Shown: positions 14,152 through 23,898, counted from the stretch's first letter. The stretch: 25,230 nt of DNA from Dehalococcoidia bacterium (GCA_030604795.1 JAUVVE010000001.1:1-25230), one strand, 5' to 3'. Numbers and translations: made by a program. The notes: generated from the letters alone by a model not told the origin.

Positions 14152-14436
14152 TTAGACTCCTTCAAAGAACTCGATCTTCTGCCCTGCCTCCAACGTAACG
14201 ACCGCTTTCTTCCAAGAAGGAGTCATCACCCGCCCCCTGCCTATCCTCCTCATCTTTCCCGGAACAGTCATCACATTCACCTTAACCACTCCAACCTTAA
14301 ACGCGGCCTCGACCGCTTCCTTAATCTGCTGTTTAGCCGCCCCCTTTGCCACCTCAAACACATACCTATTCCGCTCTGAAAGCAGCGTGCTCTTTTCAGT
14401 GATCAAAGGACGCCGCAATACTTCGTAAAGATGCAT
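14152..14436 (-). CDS. rplW: 50S ribosomal protein L23
   Basis: L23 lies at the polypeptide exit and is the docking site for trigger factor and SRP. The 94-aa product starts MHLYEVLRRPLITEKSTLLS and has NRYVFEVAKGAAKQQIKEAVEAAFKV, VKVNVMTVPGKMRRIGRGRV and KKAVVTLEAGQKIEFFEG. Length and motifs are typical. It follows rplD by 26 nt. The interval to rplB is unusually long for this cluster and encodes the bS22-like peptide. Confidence 0.97.
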   Translation of the reverse strand: MHLYEVLRRPLITEKSTLLSERNRYVFEVAKGAAKQQIKEAVEAAFKVGVVKVNVMTVPGKMRRIGRGRVMTPSWKKAVVTLEAGQKIEFFEGV

Positions 14437-14462
14437 GTCAACGCATACCCCGTAATCCAGCT

Positions 14463-15119
14463 CTAAGTGCCGCTAGTCGCCACCGCCTGTGTTCGCTTTC
14501 CACCCCACAACTCCTCCGCCTTGCGCACTGCGTCTACGGTCATTATTAACGCTCTATAGGAGAGCAAATCGGCCACGTTGAGCAGGCGGGCCGGCATTGT
14601 CTTGACACCCGGCAAATTGCGCCCCGACTTAGTCACGTTGACCTCAGCTTCCAAAGTGGCAACAATAACTGAAGTACCCACCCCCAACGCCAACAAGATA
14701 TCCAAGAACTCCCTGGTTCTCGGCTCATCCAGACCGAGCTTGTCCACGACGCTTAATTCTCCACCGCTGGCTTTGCCAGACAGAACACATCTCAAAGCTA
14801 GACGTCGCATTTTCCTAGGCATAGCTTGCCGGTAAGTCCGGGGGTGCGGGCCGAAAGCCACTCCACCACCCCTAAGCAAAGGCGATTTCACATCACCACG
14901 GCGCGCCCGACCGGTACCCTTCTGCCTAAAAAGCTTCCTGCCACTCCCCTTAACCTCACCCCTTCTCTTAGTATCAGCAGCACCCAGACGACGGTTGGCT
15001 AGCTGCATTACTAGCGCCTGGTGCACCACAGCCTCATTAAAGGACACACCAAACACTTCGTCGCTTATTTCCGTCTGGCCGACTACGTCACCCTTCACAT
15101 TATGAACGTCAACTTGCAT
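14463..15119 (-). CDS. rplD: 50S ribosomal protein L4
   Basis: L4 is an early-assembling large-subunit protein whose loop reaches into the exit tunnel; in E. coli it also represses the S10 operon. The 218-aa product has FNEAVVHQALVMQLANRRLGAADTKRRGEVKGSGRKLFRQKGTGRARRGD, the classical tunnel-loop region, followed by GGVAFGPHPRTYRQAMPRKMRRLA. The C-terminal half has the usual Rossmann-like part ending in the LLSYRALIMTVDAVRKAEE block. It lies 13 nt after rplC. Confidence 0.97.
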   Translation of the reverse strand: MQVDVHNVKGDVVGQTEISDEVFGVSFNEAVVHQALVMQLANRRLGAADTKRRGEVKGSGRKLFRQKGTGRARRGDVKSPLLRGGGVAFGPHPRTYRQAMPRKMRRLALRCVLSGKASGGELSVVDKLGLDEPRTREFLDILLALGVGTSVIVATLEAEVNVTKSGRNLPGVKTMPARLLNVADLLSYRALIMTVDAVRKAEELWGGKRTQAVATSGT

Positions 15120-15132
15120 TCTTGCTCAACTC

Positions 15133-15744
15133 TCACCGAGCCTTGTTGATAAGCAGCAGACCTTTGTTAGAACCCGGCACCGCCCCTTCAACCAGAAGTA
15201 AGTGACGCGACAGATCGACATCGATCACTCTAAGATTCCGCGCCGTCACTCGGGCGCTCCCCATATGCCCAGCCATACGCGTTCCCTTCCACACCCTGCC
15301 CGGGTCAGTACCAGCACCAATAGAACCGGGCGCCCGATGACGGTCAGATTGCCCATGAGTCTTTGGGCCACCAGCAAAATGGTGACGCTTGACTACACCA
15401 GCAAAACCTTTGCCTTTTGATATGCCGGTAACGTGGACCAAATCGCCGGACTCGAATATATCTACGTCGAATTTTTGTCCCACCTCGACCGACTCAACAT
15501 CCTCCGCAGCAACTTCACGCAGATGCCCAAGCTGACCCACGCCCTTAAGGTGGCCTCTTCGCGGAGAGTTAAGCCCTCGCGTCTCCCCAAAGCCGAGCTG
15601 CACAGCATTGTAGCCATCCTTGGCCTCGGTCTTCACCTGGGTAACAAAGCAGGGGCCAGCTTCAATGGCCGTTACCACAACCTCCCCACTGTCTCGGAAA
15701 AGCTGAGTCATGCCTATCTTTCTACCAATTATGCCTTGAACCAT
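15133..15744 (-). CDS. rplC: 50S ribosomal protein L3
   Basis: L3 initiates large-subunit assembly and reaches to the peptidyl transferase centre. The 203-aa product starts MVQGIIGRKIGMTQLFRDSG and has VTGISKGKGFAGVVKRHHFAGGPKTHGQSDRHRAPGSIG, the extended-loop signature, and GRVWKGTRMAGHMGSARVT. In E. coli the segment after GSIG contains the Gln that PrmB methylates; here it reads AGTDPG, so that Gln seems absent. The ATG at 15744 lies 9 nt after the rpsJ stop. Confidence 0.97.
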   Translation of the reverse strand: MVQGIIGRKIGMTQLFRDSGEVVVTAIEAGPCFVTQVKTEAKDGYNAVQLGFGETRGLNSPRRGHLKGVGQLGHLREVAAEDVESVEVGQKFDVDIFESGDLVHVTGISKGKGFAGVVKRHHFAGGPKTHGQSDRHRAPGSIGAGTDPGRVWKGTRMAGHMGSARVTARNLRVIDVDLSRHLLLVEGAVPGSNKGLLLINKAR

Positions 15745-15753
15745 TGTTCCGGC

Positions 15754-16062
15754 CTACAACCTAATATCTATTTCCACCCCCGAAGGTAGCTGAAGCTGGC
15801 TCAACGCATCAATAGTCTTGGAGGTTGGCCCCACAATATCAATGAGGCGCTTGTGAGTACGAATCTCAAATTGCTCTCGCGAGTCCTTATCAATATGGGG
15901 AGAGCGAATCACACAGAACTTCTGGATGTGAGTGGGTAGGGGTACCGGACCAATGACCACAGCACCAGTCCGCTCGGCAGTCTCCACAATTTGCTCCACT
16001 GATTGGTCAACCAGCTTGTGGTCGTATCCCTTGACCTTAATTCGAACGTTCTGCTTCGGCAT
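15754..16062 (-). CDS. rpsJ: 30S ribosomal protein S10 (NusE)
   Basis: S10 is in the small-subunit head and, as NusE, also takes part in transcription antitermination with NusB. The 102-aa product starts MPKQNVRIKVKGYDHKLVDQ and has GPVPLPTHIQKFCVIRSPHIDKDSREQFEIRTHKRLIDI, the S10 signature. The ATG abuts the fusA stop codon, and AAAGGGA just inside the fusA end serves as the ribosome-binding site. In many bacteria tuf stands between fusA and rpsJ; it does not here. Confidence 0.98.
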   Translation of the reverse strand: MPKQNVRIKVKGYDHKLVDQSVEQIVETAERTGAVVIGPVPLPTHIQKFCVIRSPHIDKDSREQFEIRTHKRLIDIVGPTSKTIDALSQLQLPSGVEIDIRL

Positions 16063-18141
16063 CTAAGTCCCTTTCACCCTACCTATGATTTGGTCCCTCT
16101 GGTTAGCGGGCACTTCTCTATAGCAGTCAAACTCCAAGGAATAGCTTGCCCTGCCTTGACTCAGTGACCTCAGGTCAGTGGCGTAACCAAAGGTCTCTGC
16201 TAGAGGAACAAGAGTGTAAACAACACAAATCTCGGCGTGGGTTTCGATTCCCTCAATATGTCCTCTTCTTGAATTCAAATCGCCGATCACATCACCCAGA
16301 AACTGGGCTGGCATAACCAGTTCCAGTTTCATAATTGGCTCGAGGAGGACAGGCTTAGCCCTGCTGACACCATCCTTCAGAGCTATTGAACCTGCCATTT
16401 TGAAAGCCAGTTCCGATGAATCAACTTCGTGGAAGCTGCCGTCATACAGAGTGGCCTTAATATCTACTAGCGGATAGCCAGCTAGCACACCACTTTCTAG
16501 AGCCTCTTTAACTCCCGCTTCCACTGCCCGAATATACTCCTTCGGTATAGCTCCGCCCCTAACCCGGTCAAGAAACCTGAAACCGCTTCTCCGTACTCCA
16601 GGTTCAAGTCTCAGCCACACATGCCCATACTGTCCTCGACCTCCAAACTGACGAATAAACCTGCCTTCGGCTTCTACCGCTACAGTTATGGTCTCCTTGT
16701 AAGCAACCTGTGGCTTACCAACCCTTACCGCCACATTGAACTCACGCAGCATCCGGTCTACCAGGACTTCCAGATGCAGCTCGCCCATCCCAGCAATAAG
16801 GGTTTGCCCAGTCTCCGCGTCGCTACGTACTCCAAAAGTAGGATCCTCCTCCGAAAGCTTATTGAGGACTTCACCAAGTCTATCTTGATCAGACTTGCTC
16901 TTGGGTTCAATGACCATCGAAATCACTGGCCCGGGGAAACGAATAGGCTCAAGAGCCATCGGCTGACTTGGTTCGCACAAAGTATCCCCGGTAAACGTAT
17001 TCCTCAGACCCAGAGTAGCCGCGATGCTACCTGTATCAACCTCGTCCAGCTCTTCACGATGATTGGCGTGCAGGAGAATCAATCTTCCAAGACGTTCTTT
17101 GTGTCCCTTGCTGGCGTTAAGGACTTGCGCCCCCACCTTGACCTTCCCTGAGTAAACCCGGAAATAGACCAACCTGCCCATAAAAGGGTCGGCAACTACC
17201 TTGAAAGCCAAAGCGGAAAATGGTGCATCGTCACTCGCCTGCCGGAGAACTTCCTCGCCAGTCTCAGGATTAATAGCATGAACGGGAGGCATATCCAGAG
17301 GAGAAGGGAGATATGCTATGACTCCATCAAGTAATGGCTGGATTCCCTTATTCCTCAAAGCACTGCCACAAAGGACAGGCACTATGCGACTGGCCATAGT
17401 CAACCTTCTTATGGCAGCTCTGACTTCATGGGTGGGAATGTCTCCACCTTCGACATAAAGCAACATCAATTGGTCATCGTTCTCGGCTAGCCTCTCAATC
17501 AATGACTGGCGGTGTTCATTTGCCTCATCTTTCTGTTCCTCCGGAACCGGCATCTCCACCGGCATAGCGCCAACATCATCAGAAAAGAGCCAAGCCTTGT
17601 TGTCAATCAGGTCTATGACACCCTGGAAGCGATTCTCCTTACCCCAGGGCAACTGTATTGGTATAGGTCTGGCCCGCAGACGCTCTTCAATCATCTCCAC
17701 GGTGCGATGGAAATCGGCCCCAACCCTATCCATCTTGTTGATGAAACAGATTCTCGGCACACCGTACCTATCTGCTTGCCGCCATACTGTTTCCGACTGA
17801 GCCTCTACACCGGCCACAGCATCAAGTACCACCACCCCCCCATCCAGAACTCGAAGACTGCGCTCCACCTCAGCAGTAAAGTCCACATGCCCCGGGGTAT
17901 CAATGATATTTATGCGATGCTCCCGCCAATGACAAGTGGTGGCTGCGGCGGTGATAGTAATGCCTCGCTCCCGCTCCTGCTGCATCCAATCCATCACTGC
18001 TGTCCCCTCATCCACTTCGCCAACCTTGTAGGTGCGACCTGTATAGAACAGGATTCTCTCAGTGGTAGTAGTCTTGCCCGCGTCAATATGAGCGATGATC
18101 CCTATGTTTCGCACCTTGTCCAGAGGAAAAGTTCTGGCCAT
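16063..18141 (-). CDS. fusA: Elongation factor G
   Basis: EF-G is the GTPase that drives ribosomal translocation and, with RRF, recycling. From the ATG at 18141 it is 692 aa and starts MARTFPLDKVRNIGIIAHID. The GTPase motifs are clear: AHIDAGKT (residues 17-24), RGITITAAAT, DTPGHVDF, NKMDR and GSAL. The later domains contain ESGVLAGYPLVDIKATLYDGSFHEVDSSE. An in-frame ATG at 18207 would add 22 basic residues and overlap rpsG by 7 nt. The inner start matches the family but has only a weak Shine-Dalgarno sequence, so the start is uncertain. Confidence 0.94.
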   Translation of the reverse strand: MARTFPLDKVRNIGIIAHIDAGKTTTTERILFYTGRTYKVGEVDEGTAVMDWMQQERERGITITAAATTCHWREHRINIIDTPGHVDFTAEVERSLRVLDGGVVVLDAVAGVEAQSETVWRQADRYGVPRICFINKMDRVGADFHRTVEMIEERLRARPIPIQLPWGKENRFQGVIDLIDNKAWLFSDDVGAMPVEMPVPEEQKDEANEHRQSLIERLAENDDQLMLLYVEGGDIPTHEVRAAIRRLTMASRIVPVLCGSALRNKGIQPLLDGVIAYLPSPLDMPPVHAINPETGEEVLRQASDDAPFSALAFKVVADPFMGRLVYFRVYSGKVKVGAQVLNASKGHKERLGRLILLHANHREELDEVDTGSIAATLGLRNTFTGDTLCEPSQPMALEPIRFPGPVISMVIEPKSKSDQDRLGEVLNKLSEEDPTFGVRSDAETGQTLIAGMGELHLEVLVDRMLREFNVAVRVGKPQVAYKETITVAVEAEGRFIRQFGGRGQYGHVWLRLEPGVRRSGFRFLDRVRGGAIPKEYIRAVEAGVKEALESGVLAGYPLVDIKATLYDGSFHEVDSSELAFKMAGSIALKDGVSRAKPVLLEPIMKLELVMPAQFLGDVIGDLNSRRGHIEGIETHAEICVVYTLVPLAETFGYATDLRSLSQGRASYSLEFDCYREVPANQRDQIIGRVKGT

Positions 18142-18200
18142 GACCTTGGTCCCTGTACCAACCGCTTTTTTCGGCCGTTGGGCCTTAATTACTGCTGTCG

Positions 18201-18671
18201 TTACCATCGATAATGAGCAAAAGCTTTGTTCGACTCAGCCATCCTATGTGTATCTTGCCGCCTCTTGATAGCTGCTCCCTGACCCTGGGCAGCATCGACA
18301 AGCTCAGCCGCCAGTTTCTCCGCCATAGATTTGCCGCCGCGAGCTCTAGCAGAGGTGAGAAGCCAACGCATGGCCAAGGACAACCCGCGTTCCGGTTGAA
18401 CCTCTATTGGCACCTGGTAGGTAGCACCACCAACACGCCGCGACTTGACCTGGAGTGCGGGAGTAGCATTCTTGATCGCTTGGCCCAGAATCTCCAAGGG
18501 CTCGGTCTTCAATTGCTGATTGACCAAATCCAAAGCATCGTAGACAATCCGCTCGGCTGTAGCTTTTTTCCCGTCCAACATCACTCTGTTGACAAACTTG
18601 GCCAGGATATGGCTTCCATACTTAGGATCAGGGGTTATTTGTCTCTTTTTTGGTTTAGCTCGCCTTGGCAT
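18201..18671 (-). CDS. rpsG: 30S ribosomal protein S7
   Basis: S7 organises the head of the small subunit and contacts E-site tRNA; in E. coli it represses the str operon. The 156-aa product has the conserved SHILAKFVNRVMLDGKKATAERIVYDAL, VKSRRVGGATYQVPIEV and RRQDTHRMAESNKAFAHYRW at its end. The ATG at 18671 abuts the rpsL stop. Length and order (rpsL-rpsG-fusA) are standard. Confidence 0.98.
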   Translation of the reverse strand: MPRRAKPKKRQITPDPKYGSHILAKFVNRVMLDGKKATAERIVYDALDLVNQQLKTEPLEILGQAIKNATPALQVKSRRVGGATYQVPIEVQPERGLSLAMRWLLTSARARGGKSMAEKLAAELVDAAQGQGAAIKRRQDTHRMAESNKAFAHYRW

Positions 18672-19106
18672 TTAACCTTCCGAAATCCTGACTACTCTGC
18701 CTCGCTTAGCTCCATATTTGCTCCGCCCCTGCTGACGGTTTTCCACCCCGTCGGTATCCAAAGCACCCCGAATAATGTGGTAGCGAACCCCGGGCAGGTC
18801 TCTGACCCTACCGCCACGGATGAGAACCACAGAATGCTCCTGCAGATTATGCCCCTCCCCAGGTATATAGGCAGTCACTTCAATACCATTGGTTAGTCGC
18901 ACTCGGGCAACCTTGCGCAGGGCAGAATTAGGCTTCTTGGGAGTCGTGGTCTTGACCTGCACGCAAACGCCACGCTTCTGCGGCGAGCCCTTGCCTCGCC
19001 TGACCGTGTTCTTTAGGGCATTATACGTGATGCTCAGTGCTGGAGCTTTGGTTCGCTTGCCGAGCTTCCGCCGCCCCTTTCGTACCAGTTGGTTGACCGT
19101 CGGCAT
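18672..19106 (-). CDS. rpsL: 30S ribosomal protein S12
   Basis: S12 monitors codon-anticodon pairing at the decoding centre and is the classic streptomycin-resistance locus. The 144-aa product starts MPTVNQLVRKGRRKLGKRTK and carries the Gram-positive-type insertion before SPQKRGVC. The TTTPKKPNSAL loop keeps the wild-type lysines (Lys57 matches E. coli Lys42/43), and Asp103 in RVRDLPGVRYH is the residue that RimO methylthiolates in some bacteria. It is the first gene of the supercluster. GAGGG and AAGGG lie just before the ATG. Confidence 0.98.
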   Translation of the reverse strand: MPTVNQLVRKGRRKLGKRTKAPALSITYNALKNTVRRGKGSPQKRGVCVQVKTTTPKKPNSALRKVARVRLTNGIEVTAYIPGEGHNLQEHSVVLIRGGRVRDLPGVRYHIIRGALDTDGVENRQQGRSKYGAKRGRVVRISEG

Positions 19107-19258
19107 TTCCCTTATTCCCTCACTATTATAAACACAAGCAACAACTAAAAAGCCACCCAGTTGTCTTCCGGTCTACTTCCCGATCGGGCTCGCGTCCCGG
19201 TTCAACCAGCCGGCTTACTCAGGTTTTCCAACCCAGGCCAATGGCTAGTAGACGCTAA
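19107..19258 (-). promoter_or_regulatory. Foldable 5' leader of the ribosomal supercluster
   Basis: Transcription from the predicted promoter would make a leader of about 150 nt before rpsL. On the RNA strand it contains a GGTT-GGAA-AACC tetraloop hairpin (19222-19233), a CGGG/CCCG stem around the palindrome CCCGATCGGG (19179-19188), and a possible closing helix AGCCA (19242-19246) with TGGCT (19151-19155) that runs straight into five T residues (19147-19151). This layout would suit attenuation or binding of a ribosomal protein, but no known leader class was recognised. A TATAAT at 19125-19130 lacks a good -35. Confidence 0.45.
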
Positions 19259-19264
19259 AACCAA

Positions 19265-19294
19265 AATATACCACAAACATGTGCGATATGTCAA
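19265..19294 (-). promoter_or_regulatory. Main promoter of the str-S10-spc-alpha supercluster
   Basis: On the minus strand TTGACA (19289-19294), a perfect -35 hexamer, is followed after 18 nt by TATATT (19265-19270), a five-of-six -10 match. It points toward rpsL, and no other gene lies between. Transcription would start near 19258. Its -35 is only about 37 bp from the -35 of the divergent promoter for the radical SAM gene. Confidence 0.7.
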
Positions 19295-19331
19295 CAATCC
19301 CAATGGAAAGCCTATCAGACACGCGAGAAGG

Positions 19332-19361
19332 TTGAAAGCTAGAGAAGCGGACAGCTATAAT
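19332..19361 (+). promoter_or_regulatory. Promoter of the radical SAM-acs genes, nearly leaderless
   Basis: TTGAAA (19332-19337) is followed after 18 nt by a perfect TATAAT (19356-19361). Transcription would start near 19368, only about 10 nt before the ATG at 19378. No Shine-Dalgarno-like sequence stands before that ATG, so the mRNA may be translated almost without a leader. A second in-frame ATG stands two codons on (19384). Confidence 0.7.
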
Positions 19362-19377
19362 TGCGCCACCGAACAAG

Positions 19378-21216
19378 ATGAAGATGATCCCTCTCGATGA
19401 TATCCTTTACCAGGTCTCCAAGCCAGCTCGCTATACCGGCGGCGAGTGGAACAGCATTGTAAAGGACTGGCAAGCCACTCCAGTTCGAATTGCCTTGGCA
19501 TTCCCCGACATTTATGAAGTCGGCATGTCCAATCTGGCTATCCCCATACTCTACCAAATACTTAATAGCCAGCCGGACGTGCTTGCCGAAAGGGTCTATG
19601 CTCCGTGGGCGGATATGGAAACGTTCCTGCGCCGTCACAACCTTCCCCTGTTTAGCTTGGAGACTAAACGCCCCCTGAGCGATTTTGATATTATCGGCTT
19701 CTCCCTGGGCTACGAACTCACGTACACCAACGTGCTGAACATGCTCGACCTGGCTCGAATTCCGCCATTCAGTCATCGCAGGGACCGGTCGCACCCGTTG
19801 ATAATAGCTGGGGGCAGTTGTGCGCTCAACCCAGAGCCCATGGCTGATTTCATCGATTTGTTTGTCATCGGTGAAGCTGAAGAGGCCATATTGAGACTCC
19901 TGGAGGTCTTCCGAGCTTACCGAGATAACAGAGAGGAACTGCTGCGACAGGCATCGACTCTTCCCGGTATCTATGTCCCGAGCTTATATCAAGCCCGCTA
20001 CCACAAAGACGGCACCTTTGCCGACATTACTTCTGAAACATCCGAAGCCAGGCCAGCGATTGAGCGACAGATAGTGACCAAAGTCCCGCAGCCAGTCACC
20101 AGGCCGGTTGTTCCCTATATCGAAGTAATTCACGACCGCGGAGCTATTGAAATCCAGCGGGGGTGCAGCCGGGGATGCCGTTTCTGCCAGGCAGGAATGA
20201 TTTATCGGCCGGTCCGCGAACTCCCCCAGCAGGAAGTAACCAACGCCGTGGGTGCACTTATGAGGAACTGCGGTTATAATGAAGTTTCGCTGGTTTCCCT
20301 AAGCACCGGAGACTACCGTAACATAGACGGATTAATTGGTCGGCTATCGGGCAGATATCACCAGGATAACCTCACCCTGTCCTTACCCAGCCTCCGCTTA
20401 GATACGTCCTCGATAGAGTTGATAGAGTCATTGCCGTCCCGACGCAAGACTACTCTCACCTTCGCCCCTGAAGCTGGAAGCGAAAGGCTAAGGCAAGTCA
20501 TCAACAAAAGCATCCGTGAAGAGACGATACTCGACACCTTCGCCGCCGCCTTCAACAGGGGCTGGCTGAACCTTAAATTATATTTCATGGTTGGACTGCC
20601 CACCGAGACCATGGATGACGTAAAGAGCATCGTTGACCTAGTAACCAAAACCTGCCAACTAGGCAGAAAGACCAGGAACAAACCGCCGAGGGTCAGAGTT
20701 AGCGTAGGAACTTTTGTTCCCAAACCCCATACTCCCTGCCAATGGCTAGCCCAGGACACGGAAGAACAACTAACTCCAAAACATGAACTGCTGAAACAAG
20801 GTTTACGCCGAGCTGGAGCCCAACTCTCGTGGCAAGACCCGAAAACCAGCCAGCTTGAGGCAGTTTTATCGCGAGGCGACCGACGCCTCGGACAAGTTAT
20901 CTTTAAAGCCTGGGAATCGGGCAGCAAATTCGATGCCTGGCATGAACACTTCAACTATGATAACTGGCTGCATGGCTTCAAGGAAAGCGGACTTGACCCA
21001 GCGTTCTACGCTTGTCGGGAGCGACCACTTGATGAGTCACTGCCCTGGCAGCATATTGACATCGGGGTAACCCCAGCCTTTCTTAAAGAGGAATACCAGA
21101 ATATGTGGCAAGGAAAAGAGACCACCGACTGCCGCCATGGAGCATGCAATGCCTGCGGGCTCCAGCGCTGGCACACAGAGTGTCGCCAGAAGGCTAACGG
21201 GACGACCATCGACTAG
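19378..21216 (+). CDS. B12-binding-type radical SAM protein (TIGR03960-like)
   Basis: The 612-aa protein resembles TIGR03960 radical SAM proteins, whose reaction is not known. The N-terminal part (to about residue 180) looks like a B12-binding fold: RIALAFPDIYEVGMSNLAIPILY, DIIGFSLGYELTYTNVLNML, GGSCALNPEP and VIGEAEEAI. The radical SAM core follows, with the 4Fe-4S cysteines Cys263, Cys267 and Cys270 in RGCSRGCRFCQAG, then VSLSTGDYRNI, FAPEAGSERLR and LYFMVGLPTET. A C-terminal cluster Cys585, Cys590, Cys593 and Cys602 may bind another metal. The partner usual for the family (TIGR03936/DUF2344) is not next to it; acs follows after 18 nt. Confidence 0.88.
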   Translation: MKMIPLDDILYQVSKPARYTGGEWNSIVKDWQATPVRIALAFPDIYEVGMSNLAIPILYQILNSQPDVLAERVYAPWADMETFLRRHNLPLFSLETKRPLSDFDIIGFSLGYELTYTNVLNMLDLARIPPFSHRRDRSHPLIIAGGSCALNPEPMADFIDLFVIGEAEEAILRLLEVFRAYRDNREELLRQASTLPGIYVPSLYQARYHKDGTFADITSETSEARPAIERQIVTKVPQPVTRPVVPYIEVIHDRGAIEIQRGCSRGCRFCQAGMIYRPVRELPQQEVTNAVGALMRNCGYNEVSLVSLSTGDYRNIDGLIGRLSGRYHQDNLTLSLPSLRLDTSSIELIESLPSRRKTTLTFAPEAGSERLRQVINKSIREETILDTFAAAFNRGWLNLKLYFMVGLPTETMDDVKSIVDLVTKTCQLGRKTRNKPPRVRVSVGTFVPKPHTPCQWLAQDTEEQLTPKHELLKQGLRRAGAQLSWQDPKTSQLEAVLSRGDRRLGQVIFKAWESGSKFDAWHEHFNYDNWLHGFKESGLDPAFYACRERPLDESLPWQHIDIGVTPAFLKEEYQNMWQGKETTDCRHGACNACGLQRWHTECRQKANGTTID

Positions 21217-21234
21217 CACAAAAGGAAGAGAACC

Positions 21235-23157
<1,923 letters not shown>

Positions 23158-23183
23158 AGGGCGCGCCTAAGCACACGGGGAAT

Positions 23184-23212
23184 TTGACTTGTAGTTCTAG
23201 AACCACTAAACT
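23184..23212 (+). promoter_or_regulatory. Promoter of rplY with palindrome in the spacer
   Basis: TTGACT (23184-23189) is followed after 17 nt by TAAACT (23207-23212), a fair sigma70-type match. Transcription would start near 23219, downstream of a GTG at 23215 and upstream of the ATG at 23233, which supports the ATG as the start of L25. The spacer contains the perfect palindrome GTTCTAGAAC (23194-23203), flanked by GT and AC, a possible repressor site. Confidence 0.55.
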
Positions 23213-23232
23213 AGGTGCTTTGGACGGATAAG

Positions 23233-23898
23233 ATGGAGCGACTCGAACTCGAAGTCTCTAGACGGGAAATAACGGGCAAGAAAGTGAGATTCCTGCGCCG
23301 TGAAGGCATCATTCCCGCCAGCCTCTATGGCCACGGCATCGACTCCACAGCGCTACAAGTTGATGCCAAACCTCTCGAGCAGATGCTGGCTCAGGCTGGC
23401 AAGACCGACCTGATCGACCTTAAGTTCACTGATTCAAAGACGACGAAAAGGGTCCTAGTGCGCGAAGTTCAACAGAACCCCCTCACCGATGAGTTGCTCC
23501 ATGTGGACTTCTATCAGGTCAAGATGACCGAAAGAATAAGCGCTGAGGTTCCCCTGGCGTTCGTAGGAGAGGCACCGGCGCTCAAGACCAGGAATGTCTC
23601 CTTGCTCCGCCTCGTTGATTCACTGACCGTCGAAGCCCTGCCTGACGCCTTGCCGCACAGCCTCGAAGTGGACCTCTCGACCCTGGAACAGACCGACCAG
23701 GCTGTCTACGTCAAGGACATCCATCTGGGAGACGGAGTAACCCTCCTGGGCGATCCAGAACAGATGGTAGTCAAGGTAGCCGAGGCCCGCCGCGCGGTTG
23801 AAGTTGAGGAGGAAGTCGTCGAAGCCGAGGTCGGGGAAGAGGTTGAAGCAGTGGCCGAAATGCCAGAAGCCGAGGCTGAACCCACTGGCAAAGAGTAG
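23233..23898 (+). CDS. rplY: 50S ribosomal protein L25, CTC (general stress) form
   Basis: L25 binds the 5S rRNA loop E. The 221-aa protein is the long two-domain CTC form. The N-terminal domain (residues 1-95) has VSRREITGKKVRFLRREGIIPASLYGHG, QVDAKPLEQ and REVQQNPLTDELLHVDFYQV. The C-terminal beta domain (about 98-182) has VPLAFVGEAPA and VEALPDALPHSLEVDLSTL. A tail of about 35 residues after 186 is very rich in Glu, Ala and Val. The start at ATG 23233 fits the family and the predicted transcription start better than the in-frame GTG at 23215. It stands alone behind its own promoter, not in the usual pth neighbourhood. Confidence 0.95.
   Translation: MERLELEVSRREITGKKVRFLRREGIIPASLYGHGIDSTALQVDAKPLEQMLAQAGKTDLIDLKFTDSKTTKRVLVREVQQNPLTDELLHVDFYQVKMTERISAEVPLAFVGEAPALKTRNVSLLRLVDSLTVEALPDALPHSLEVDLSTLEQTDQAVYVKDIHLGDGVTLLGDPEQMVVKVAEARRAVEVEEEVVEAEVGEEVEAVAEMPEAEAEPTGKE

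Noticed and set aside
17512..18213. 233-codon plus-strand frame opposite fusA
   Set aside because: It is the antisense shadow of the conserved EF-G GTPase domain; its product has no recognisable domain and no ribosome-binding site.
19160..19230. GGTTCAA-containing GC-rich stretch resembling a tRNA T-arm
   Set aside because: No acceptor stem, D-arm or anticodon arm can be built around it on either strand.
19170..19235. Resemblance of GGGACGCGAGCC on the RNA strand to part of a GEMM c-di-GMP riboswitch
   Set aside because: Only a short piece is similar; the conserved A-rich junction and the second stem with its GNRA-receptor arrangement are not visible.
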